NCBI GenBank assembly: GCA_947846985.1
Contig: CANTUZ010000011.1
Coordinates: forward strand, 29,507,589-29,571,588
Origin: Fratercula arctica
Taxonomy: Eukaryota > Chordata > Aves > Charadriiformes > Alcidae
Length of the DNA stretch: 64,000 bases
Reading direction: 5' to 3'
Shown here: positions 51,083-59,454 of the stretch, piece after piece
Layout: each line of letters begins with the position of its first letter
Numbering within the stretch: position 1 is the stretch's first letter
The notes under the pieces: generated by a model
What the model was told of the DNA's origin: nothing
The model's database searches: none
What the model saw: the letters and a program-made list of their open reading frames with translations, nothing else
Program-made: the position numbers and the translations under genes

Positions 51083-51117
51083 AAAAAAAAAAAAAAAAAA
51101 ACAAAAACAAACAAAAA
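51083..51117 (+). repeat. A19 run continuing as (CAAAA)n-like A-rich tract
   Basis: Nineteen A's, then ACAAAAACAAACAAAAAC. It is very similar in style to the A-rich tract upstream of the penultimate exon. Confidence 0.88.
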
Positions 51118-51909
51118 CCCCCAGCAACAACAGCAAAAGACCTGTAGCCTTCAGTTCTGTGAATTTTCACCGTTTCTCAGCTGGCTGCAGTGGAAGGTGA
51201 AGGGCAGGTTATTTTGATAGTCTGTGTATGGGATTCTGTTTACAGTTCTCTGACACCATCCAGTGGCAGGAGGTTAATGTTAGAATTGTGGGATTATTTA
51301 TTTGTTTATTTTAACATCTACTGCAATAAGATGATACCCTTTGTAGATTCTTCAATGTTTCCAGTGTTTTCTGAATGTTTCATTTTAAAACTCTTACCTC
51401 TGCTTTCAGCAGGATCTCGTTATAATTTCTGTAGTCTCCATATATCTAAAATACTTACCACAGTGGGATAAAAAGCCATCATTAAAAAAAAAAAAAAAGA
51501 AAATTACAGCAAAGGAAGTGCTTGCTGAAAAACATGTTTAGTTGTATGGCCTACCTATAAAACAGTATTTTGTTTAATAAGTGCAAAGTATACCCTTTCT
51601 CTTTTGACTGCAGAGATATTTTTTTTCAGCTTTCATATTTTCATTTGTCTGCATAAACTCCCCCCTCCCTTCTTAGTGGACTGTGTTTGGTATTGATTTT
51701 GCAATGCGCGTTAGACAAACGGTGTGTAGAGCAATCAATGCAGAGCAGAATAGATCCAATGTATCGTTCCCACTCTGACCTGTTAGTAAATTAGTATTGG
51801 TCACTTAGTCAAGAGCAAAAGTTAGTTTTAAATACTATGTGGCCATCACAAACAGCATAATATTTTTCTGTGTGGGGAATTTCCAGGACATTTTTTTCCC
51901 CTCTTTCCA

Positions 51910-51925
51910 TTTTTTTTTTTTTTTT
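51910..51925 (+). repeat. T16 homopolymer
   Basis: T run between CTCTTTCCA and CCATAGG. Confidence 0.88.
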
Positions 51926-52223
51926 CCATAGGACACTTTGTCTTGTAGGATCCTATTTGTGAGATCGTTACAATCTTGACTGTTTTAAATGTTTATCACA
52001 CTTGTATCTACATAATAGATAAAACCTTCAAGACTTGATGGGAATCGCTATACAAATGTGGGGAACTTAACAGAGAAGAGAACCTTTGTAATGCCTTCTA
52101 ACTTCCCTGTACGGTTCTGTACTGACAATTAGCAGCTCCCACATTACGTTATATAGGATGGTTGGAAAAAAAAATATCACAGAGTATGCTCTTTTTTGCC
52201 CGTAATATTCTTTTTCTCTTTAG

Positions 52224-52351
52224 GAAAAGTCCTGTACAGTTCTGAATGTTACTGTGCAACCAAATCCCCCTTCGGTCAGAGATTTCAGATGTCTTTGACC
52301 TTCCTACACCAGTCCCACAGCGTGTCCTCTGCGTACCGATGGGAAGCGTGA
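52224..52351 (+). CDS. Candidate alternative terminal coding exon of SUCLG2 (unproven)
   Basis: A strong acceptor (TTCTTTTTCTCTTTAG, AG at 52222-52223) sits inside the last SUCLG2 intron. Joining the penultimate exon (phase 1) to 52224 keeps the frame open for 42 residues, starting G-K-V-L-Y-S-S and ending Y-R-W-E-A, then TGA at 52349-52351. A possible poly(A) signal, ATTAAA, lies at 52689-52694. The stretch is more GC- and CpG-rich than the surrounding intron. Human SUCLG2 is known to have isoforms with different C-termini, but I cannot confirm that this sequence matches one. An open run of 42 codons after a cryptic acceptor is not rare by chance, so this is only a candidate. Confidence 0.3.
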
Positions 52352-53705
52352 CCTCTCCTGCCAGCGCTTTTACACAGCAAGCAGATGGGGGCCCGCGGTC
52401 CTCTTCCAGACACCTGCCTCTCCTAGCACAAAGTGCCGGGACCCGCTGCGACAGAGATGTCTTCAGTCTCTTTCGGTGCCGGGAGAGGGAATCCTTACCC
52501 GAGCACGCTGATGAAACGGACTTCTGAATTTCTCTACTTCTGCCATACGGTTTTCAGACATTTTATAAAGGCTGCCAAAAACCCCAAATCACGCTTTAAA
52601 ATGAACATTCTGGAAGTCGCATAGTAAAGAGTATGCTCCTTGCTTGGTTAATAATTAAGGGTATAATTAGTGTATAGCTCCAAATATAATTAAAATTCAT
52701 TTTGCTAGGTCTAGGAATTACAAAGTAATTAAGCATTTTGACATGGCAAATGAACAAGGAACTTGATGTGGCGGAGGGGGCTAGGAATGATCCTAGAGAA
52801 GATCAGTTCAGGGTCTTGTGCTCATGAGTAGTGTGTGACTCCGAAGTGTGGGTTCCAGTTCCTCGGTAGGATACCGGACCCCAGGTTCTTCTGTGGTGCA
52901 GAGCATATCGGAGATCAAACCTGTCACTTGGCTTCACTGGAGAAAGCTCTGAAGAATTCCTGTTTTCTCTTTGTCTTTTGTTTTCCATCAAGAATGAGCC
53001 AGAGTAAACAGGAAGGCAATGCAGTTGTCTTTTATACATGTGAAAAACATGCTTTCCTGAAATATCCATGTAAATTTATGGGGTGTTTTTCCTTTACTGT
53101 GCATGTGGCCTGGTGACTAAATTTGAATTCTTTATGTACAAAATGGAGCACTTGCAGCAGCAGAGGAGTCGTGCCGAATGCTTCAGAGGTCTCTGTGTTC
53201 CCCCTTTTTAGCAGAAATGCAAAAATGCCTATTCAAGAGCGGCTCAAAACCAGCTAGATTTTCAGGATTACTCAAATATTTGTCTTTCAGTAGCCCATTT
53301 TGCAGCTTTCAGTTAACATGGGTGAATTTTAGTTATTGTTGATTCACTGGCTGCTGATTAGCTGTAGCTGATTGTTGCTAATAAATGCATTAAATCTTAT
53401 GAGTGTCTTAAAGGGCTGATGCGTGACCCATTAGCCGCTGCTCTTCTGGATGTCCCAGCTGACTCTGGGTGTTGGGTGGACCCTCTGATCTTCACGAAGC
53501 CCCTCTTGTGGATGCAAGTGCTGTTATCAGATTGCATTGTCTCTCAAAATTGTCATTGAAATTGAGTTCCTTCTTCCCAGCTCCGTCTAAACCACTCGCT
53601 GAATGTTGTTAAACTGAAATGATGTGTCGTTTGAAGTGTTAACTACTTTTATAGAGATTTAATAGAAGGTGCTCATTTATTCATTAATATTAATTACTAA
53701 TTATA

Positions 53706-53723
53706 ATCAATGTTCTTTTTTAG
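53706..53723 (+). promoter_or_regulatory. 3' splice acceptor of the last SUCLG2 exon
   Basis: ATCAATGTTCTTTTTTAG directly precedes the last coding segment. The pyrimidine tract is short but adequate. The 100 bases before it are very AT-rich (many ATTAAT/TAATTA words). Confidence 0.88.
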
Positions 53724-53839
53724 GAACAAATGTTCATGAAGCCCAGCGTATTCTGAATGAAAGTGGACTCCCCATCACGTCTGCGAATGACCTTGAGGAT
53801 GCAGCAAAGAAGGCGGTGGCTAGTGTGGCCAAAAAATAA
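53724..53839 (+). CDS. SUCLG2: SUCLG2 last coding exon: C-terminus of succinyl-CoA ligase [GDP-forming] beta subunit
   Basis: The exon finishes the split glycine codon and encodes TNVHEAQRILNESGL, then PITSANDLEDAAKKA and VASVAKK, stopping at TAA (53837-53839). This is the standard end of the vertebrate GTP-specific subunit. From memory it differs from the human protein at only about four positions in 37 residues. SUCLA2 ends differently, so the paralogue is clear. The segment forms the last helices of the ligase domain, with the DLEDAAKKAV helix at the end. There is no frameshift or premature stop, so the gene appears functional here. The 3' UTR follows without interruption. Confidence 0.97.
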
Positions 53840-54374
53840 CAGCTTGAAGATAATCTCGAGGGAAGTGTGTGTGTTTCCCAAGACGTCATTCCTGGTGTTA
53901 TTGCAGAGAGGATTAGCGGAGTTTTCCTAATCAGTCACCAATGTTGGTGGACTTAATTTGTGATAGGTGGCAAACTCAGGCCATAGGCTTGCAAGTTAGG
54001 CTTCAGAAATTTTGCAGCGGCATTCTTGAAAAGTTTGTATGTCTTTGTCTACTTTTGGTAATTTTATTATTCAGGATTGTAATACGTAGTGCTTCATAAA
54101 GCTCTTTTTCTGCTTTCCTTCCAAAATTGTCACTGATAAACTCATGATGAGATACAATAATTAATAATTGATTTATGTCAACAGGATTGTTCTTTAATCA
54201 AACACATGTAGTTCACCAATTTCACAATATTTTCATTCTTTTTTTTTTATATTGTAAAGAGTCAGCAAACTAATAATGGGTTTGTATTTTTTATGGACTT
54301 TTACAATAATGTAAAAAATTGTGCTTACAATATCTATTTTTATTCAAATGAATAATGTTTATTTTCTTTTCTAG

Positions 54375-54511
54375 AAATCACACATTTTGCCTTAAGATTA
54401 TTTTCTTTTGTAGATGCCAAAGTATACCTCACAATAGGAAAAGGGATTGAACAGTCGGTAGTGAAAGGACCTTCCATTCTTATACTGTGCCTACAAACCG
54501 GTGAAATGTGA
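54375..54511 (+). CDS. Candidate alternative C-terminal coding segment inside the SUCLG2 3' UTR (unproven)
   Basis: GTTTATTTTCTTTTCTAG, a strong acceptor, ends at 54374. Joined to the phase 1 donor of the penultimate exon, the frame runs 45 residues. It starts E-I-T-H-F-A-L-R-L-F, continues through A-K-V-Y-L-T-I-G-K-G and ends Q-T-G-E-M, with TGA at 54509-54511. A second acceptor-like TTTTCTTTTGTAG ends at 54413, and splicing there keeps exactly the same frame (starting D-A-K-V-Y-L). In sequence this AT-rich, 45 open codons are less expected by chance than in GC-rich DNA. The AATAAA at 54767 would serve as poly(A) signal. I do not recognise the peptide, and it may be coincidence. Confidence 0.3.
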
Positions 54512-54766
54512 TTCTGTTTATTTTCTCTAGTTTTTGGAAATGAGGTGCAGTATGTCCGGGTGTAACAGTGCCATACAGAGAGCTCTAGGAGGATGCGTCC
54601 ACCAGTAAGAAAATGGCTGCTAACTTTTTAAAATAACCTCTTTCATAAGTGTGTTACTGCTGTGAGGTTTTAAAATAAGATGAGAACCTGAAGCAGTTTT
54701 CTGTCAGGGGCACGGAGTATTCTTCAATTGATTTAACTTCCAAAAAACCATTTCTGATTTATTGGG

Positions 54767-54772
54767 AATAAA
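54767..54772 (+). terminator. First canonical poly(A) signal AATAAA of SUCLG2
   Basis: This is the first AATAAA after the stop codon, about 930 bases downstream of it. It gives the short 3' UTR form. Confidence 0.5.
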
Positions 54773-55047
54773 GCACAAATGAACTCTTCCACTTCTAAAG
54801 TATCTGATTTCTCAGGCATCAGGAAAAATATGTTGAAGGAAAAAAAAAAAGCCGCCCCCACTTCCAGTACTCAGATATTGACCGAGATTTATTTTGATTA
54901 TGTATTCTTTTGTAACAGTCAAAATTGAAGCTGTTAGTTACACAAATCATTCATTCAGGGAACAGAAGACAATATCACATGGCTTGTGTAACTTAAGAAC
55001 TTGGTACAAATCTCACTCAGCCCGGGAACTACACGCTGAAAATCATC

Positions 55048-55240
55048 AATAAATTTGAACGGTGAACAAATGAGTGTATATTATAATCTGATCTTGTAAA
55101 TGGGCAGAGAGGTAAAACTTTGTGTAATAAATTCTTAATTGTGATTTTTGAGCAGCTCTAATCAATACCACGTTCTACTTAGACAAATGTAAATAAATTT
55201 TTCTTGACGTTTCCATTAAAACTGTTACATTCAAAATAAA
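55048..55240 (+). terminator. Cluster of AATAAA poly(A) signals (55048, 55126, 55192, 55235)
   Basis: Four AATAAA hexamers fall within 193 bases, with T- and GT-rich sequence after several of them (for example TGTGATTTTTGAG after 55131). ATTAAA also occurs near 55215. This is a likely distal polyadenylation zone for SUCLG2. Further AATAAA copies at 55497 and 55501 could be used too. Confidence 0.55.
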
Positions 55241-55255
55241 TTATCTGCACTAATC

Positions 55256-57929
55256 TCTGGCTCCTGACACAAATAGTGTAGATAGGTTGCTATCATCAGT
55301 TACTGTAGTGTTTTTCTTCTCCATTCCTTTCTCTACGTATTGCTCAAGGAAGAAATGTATGACCATTAGAACAGCAATAAATATGCCACTAGGTCTGTAC
55401 GTATTGACTGAATGAAGGAGGAGGGTATCGTTGGCAGTTCTTGTGAAGGTGCACAGAAGCACGCTGCTTTGAATGAAGAAATGTTTACCTCACCACAATA
55501 AATAAAGAAGTCACACTCTATTTTAATGCTGGAAAGAGAAGCATTCTGTGGAAGAACTGTTTATGCGGAATTGTCTCACACTGTATCTAACTTCTGGTCT
55601 CAAAACCATTTGTTGTGTGTGTACGTGATTGTTATTATGCAAAGATTAACACTATGTACACTGTTTTGTCAAGTAAATGTAAAAATGAACCCATTTAATG
55701 ACTTTGTCCTTTCTATAAAATCAAAATTGTTTAATTTGCCTATTGTATTCTATGTTTTTCCATTCAGCGTTTTTTTACAGGTGGGTGAAATCAAATGCAC
55801 AGGAACTTAATTTCAATTGGGTAATATTGGTATACTCTTATATATGTGCTTTTTAGCTTAAAAAGTAAATATTTTTATCTCTCTATATATCTTTTATATT
55901 ATGTATGTATGTAGGCTAATGACAGTACATACAAGTTTTATTCCTCTTAAGCCACATACAGAATAGAACAGTATAATTTTTAATTTTCAGGTGTCGTATG
56001 GAAAATTTCATAAGCTCTGGGTTTGTGTTTTTGAACGTTTGGTTTTCACTTGCACCAAGGCACTGTTGGCTCTCTGTAACCAGAGCTTCTCTTTCTGTCT
56101 CCAGCCTCCTTGGTGTGGCCTTGCGAACTGGTTTGGTTCTGTTTGGATGGGTCATTTTTCGGTGTATGGAAACGTGTAAAGTTAGTTCTGGTCTCCCTTG
56201 GAGAGGCATTTGAGTTATGTTTCCTGTGATTTTTAGCAGTTATAAATTGCAAGTAAACGCAAAACCTAGAAGGGGTGCTTTTGCCTTTGCTCAAGCACGC
56301 GGAGTCGCAACCTGGCAAGAGTGCGGTTTGCTGTCCCCAGCCACTGTCTGCCCGATTGCTGTCCCCCCCTCAGCGGGGCTGGTGCAAGCTCCGCTCCAGC
56401 CAGTCCCACACGGCTTAAACCCAAGAGATACCTGAGATGGGGCGATACCTGAGAATCGCCCCTCCCGCAGGAAGCCAACAGCAGTGTAAGAATGGGTAAG
56501 TTCCAGTTAATTCCCTTCGTGAAAGTTTTAAGTGGGATTTAATTAGCCTTTAAATCTTGAAATTTCAGCCTGTATTAATAAAGCTCTGTAGGATTGGGCA
56601 CTTAGAAGGCAAACAGGAGGAAACTGTTAGTGCTGACAGTGTGCTACATCTTTAACGAGATACCTTTAAATTCTCCCAGTGAAAGTATAACAGCTGGGAG
56701 TTCTGCAGTAACGTCCTTAACGTGCATTTACTATCCTATTTGTCAGGCCTGTTCTTCCCTACATCCGGAAAAGCAGCTGGTATCATGCAAAATTGCTGCG
56801 ATTGGAACAGCACGTCAGTGCAAATCAGTCACCAGATGAGATCCCGAGCGGGGCCATCCCTTCACAGTGGAGTCGGCTTCCCCCGTCAAGAGCAGAGCTG
56901 CGCCGCTCGCCTTGCCCTCCGATGGGAGCCTTCCTGGTGACCTCGGGGATTTTCAGACCTGGGCACTTAAAATAACCTCTGCTTTTTGTGTGTCGGGTTG
57001 TCCCGGATGGTTCCCCTGTGCTGAGAGCTGAGCACAGCACTGCCTGAGCGTACTAAGAGTGGCCTGAAAGACAGGTGTGAGCAGCCTCGCTGGGCCAGAA
57101 GAGCCGGGAAGCCTGTGTGCACAGGGGTAGGTGCCGGCAAAGCCACCACCTATAATAAAAGCTGTCAACTTAGCCACAGATATCCAAAAACCTCCTAGGC
57201 TTAGTGCTTTATTGCATGACATGTAAAACATGAGTACTGGGTGCTGCTGTAAGCCTCTGAACTGATTGGGAGATTTCATGCCGTCTTTTTCTTTTTGCTG
57301 CCTTTCAGAAAATCGGAATTTCCTTTGAAGTCAAGGTCAGCTCTAGCAAGGGGCAAGTGGAGGAAAGCAGGTCACTGCACATTTTGATTTATTGTCTCTG
57401 ATTCTTTCCCCTTCCTCTACTACTGTTTTTTTCCCCCACTTTTCTACCCGCATAGCTCACTCCCTGTGCCTCCTCACTACTTACGGTGTCATCCTCAAAA
57501 CTGGCAGAGTCCACGCTGCTGGGTTTTGCTGTGTTTGCATGGTTGGGGCTGGGTGTGTTGTGTGAGCATCCAGCCGCCTGCCTGGGAACTGGGTGTGCTC
57601 TGGGAACCGTCTGCCAGTCCCAGCCTAACACCGTGCGACCAGCAAGGGCCAGCGACCGGGTGCAGCTGGTGTGCGCCAGCCTAAAAACTGTCCTAGAGTC
57701 CTCTCGATGCCTCTTCCCTACACGTCCGTTGCTGTCCTGGGAGGCTAAGGTGTTGACCTCGTGCATTCTCCGCTCACTTCTGTACAACAGGAATAAAGGC
57801 AGGAGCAGAAATAGGCTGAGGAGCAGTTGGACTTGCCTGTTCAGGAGTGCCGGGCTCTGAAATGGGGCTGTGCTTCAGAGAAGTTGTAGACAAATATTTT
57901 TATGAGAGATAAGAGGAGTGAAAAGCATG
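55256..57929. other. Intergenic sequence downstream of SUCLG2, no recognised gene
   Basis: AT-rich until about 56.2 kb, then GC-richer with scattered CpG to about 57.9 kb. Several frames of 90 to 132 codons occur on both strands in the GC-rich part, for example minus 57389-57787. They overlap one another and resemble no known protein. Two overlapping AATAAA hexamers at 55497-55506 could still belong to SUCLG2. Confidence 0.6.
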
Positions 57930-58220
57930 GGAAACTTGAGACGTGTGTAAAGGGCTGCTTCAAAGAGAGAAGAAAAACTCTTCTTCAAGGAGAAATAATC
58001 TTCCTCAAGTCCAGTGTGGACAGAACAAGCAGTGAGGAACTTTGACTGTGATAAGGGATGTTTAGGTCACAGTTGTAGCCATGAGGTAAGCCAAGGAACG
58101 GGCTGTGAAATCATCAGTGGGTGTTTTTTAGAGTTAGACGAGCATCTGTCAGGGAAGGCTTAAGAAGAGTTGATTTTTGCCTCAGGGCATAGGGATGGAT
58201 GAGGTGACCTTCCAGCCTGA
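57930..58220 (+). mobile_element. Old CR1-type LINE 3' fragment, diverged
   Basis: The order of words follows the CR1 3' end: AACTTGAGACGTGTGTAAAG, GGCTGCTTCAAAGAGAGAAG, GGACAGAACAAGCAGTGAGG, AGGGATGTTTAGGT, GGAACGGGCTGTGAAATCAT, GAGTTAGACGAGCATCTGTC, then GGATGGATGAGGTGACCTTC. The subfamily is older than the 1.7 kb copy. The match over nearly 300 colinear bases is convincing. Confidence 0.75.
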
Positions 58221-58809
58221 TCCGACAGGATTTAATGCTTGTTGGTAAGGTTTTGTTTTCTTATTTTCTTCCTGACTTGTCGGTACAGGAAGGAAAAAGG
58301 AGACAGATCAGGTGGATTCTTGAAACTGTTTTTAATTTAGTCACCAGGAATGATCTGCAGCTGCCAGGGAAATGAAAAGCAGATTATGCAAACTCAAGAC
58401 TTTCCCTAACAATGGGAGCAGTGTTATTGCAATGCATAAAAGGCTGAGCAGCGAATTAGGGGTATCTATCAACTTTAATATGTTTAATTTAAAAGGGAAC
58501 AGGTTGCACCAACGATTTTTTTTTTCTACGTAATGAGGCCCGTTCATAAGTAGAATAACAGGATTTTCCTGTCACCCCGAGGAAATCATAGTACGTGTAT
58601 TTGTACTTTGGTGCAAAACTTGTGTTGATCGCAGTGATTTAAAACTTTTTCCAGCCCAGCTGCAGTCAGTTTGATGTCAGGATCCTTTCATCCAGAGACA
58701 GATGCACCCTTGGTAGAATCCTGAACACATCCGTGTCTTTGTTCAGCCTCACAAAGTACCGGCTAAAGATTAAAAATAAAAATATACATGGATTATTGCC
58801 TGTTATTCC

Positions 58810-59454
58810 TCAGGGATAACTGCTGTGAGATAAGATTTGACTTATCCAAGACCTGGCAGCCTCCTCCTGCAGACTGCAGGATTTTTCATGCATTTCTGAC
58901 TTTGGGCTTTTACATTTCCCTATTCTGACCACGTTTGTGGGTGCTGAGTGGTGTAGAGACAGCAGCAGTAGAACATTGCATAGCATACGATGCTCCTCAT
59001 TCCTTGGGGTTATGCATTTTCTATGGGACTTAGAGCATTGAAGAGGGCAAAGGTTTTCTGTGTATCTTGGATCACAGTGCCAGGCTGGAGACGGGACTCG
59101 CCTTCGTTCTGGTGTGTGGCTAGACACAGGCTGCTTCCAATGAACTACCATTTCCATGTGCTGGTTATGTAAGTACGAGCTGGCCTTTATGGGCAGGCAG
59201 AGGGAAAGAAACTGGGGGAGCCCACAGGACAGAATGGGGATGGCAGGTGGATCCTCACTGGGCCGCAGGGTAGGCTCTGCTCCATGTGTCTTCTGTATCT
59301 CACACTGCTTGCAAGGAAGAAGCTCCACATTGGCGTTGTGATGGTTTCCAACCTCTGCCCTCCTTGTGTCCTTGGAATACTCCCGCAGCATCAAGAAGGA
59401 GAAAGCACGAGCAAAGTATTCCCTTCTCCCATCATCTTGGCACAGGAGATGCAT
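58810..59454 (-). other. Longest open reading frame of the window (214 codons), no recognised homology
   Basis: The frame starts M-H-L-L-C-Q-D-D-G-R and ends S-Q-I-L-S-H-S-S-Y-P before a stop. It is rich in His, Ser, Cys, Pro and Arg, with no signal peptide, membrane segment, domain motif or repeat that I can identify. Shadow frames on the other strand (58990-59172 and 59156-59517) show that this stretch is generally poor in stops, which favours composition over coding. I see no convincing promoter or splice structure around it. It could be a chance frame, an exon of a non-coding RNA, or a decayed retrocopy. I call no gene. Confidence 0.15.

Larger units (their letters stand above)
46324..53723 (+). 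other. SUCLG2: SUCLG2 last intron (phase 1), 7400 bases
   Basis: The intron starts with GTGAGT at 46324 and ends with TTCTTTTTTAG at 53723. It splits a glycine codon as G|GA, so it is a phase 1 intron. If retained, the frame stops at once (E-G-E-C-stop, TGA at 46332-46334). It contains several homopolymer runs, a (TA)n tract, a probable old antisense CR1 remnant near 48.7 kb, and a GC-richer segment at 52224-52520 that begins right after a convincing acceptor and could be an alternative terminal exon. I see nothing else gene-like in it. Confidence 0.93.
53840..55255 (+). other. SUCLG2: SUCLG2 3' untranslated region (extent inferred)
   Basis: The sequence after the TAA is AT-rich and free of recognisable repeats. 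The first canonical AATAAA is at 54767, giving a UTR of about 950 bases. A cluster of further AATAAA hexamers (55048, 55126, 55192, 55235) would give about 1.2-1.4 kb. The end at 55255 assumes cleavage 10-20 bases after the last clustered signal. An acceptor-like site at 54374 inside it is described separately. Confidence 0.65.

Noticed and set aside
57389..57787. 132-codon minus-strand frame overlapping a 124-codon plus-strand frame
   Set aside because: Frames on opposite strands overlap in a GC-rich, stop-poor patch. No homology was recognised.
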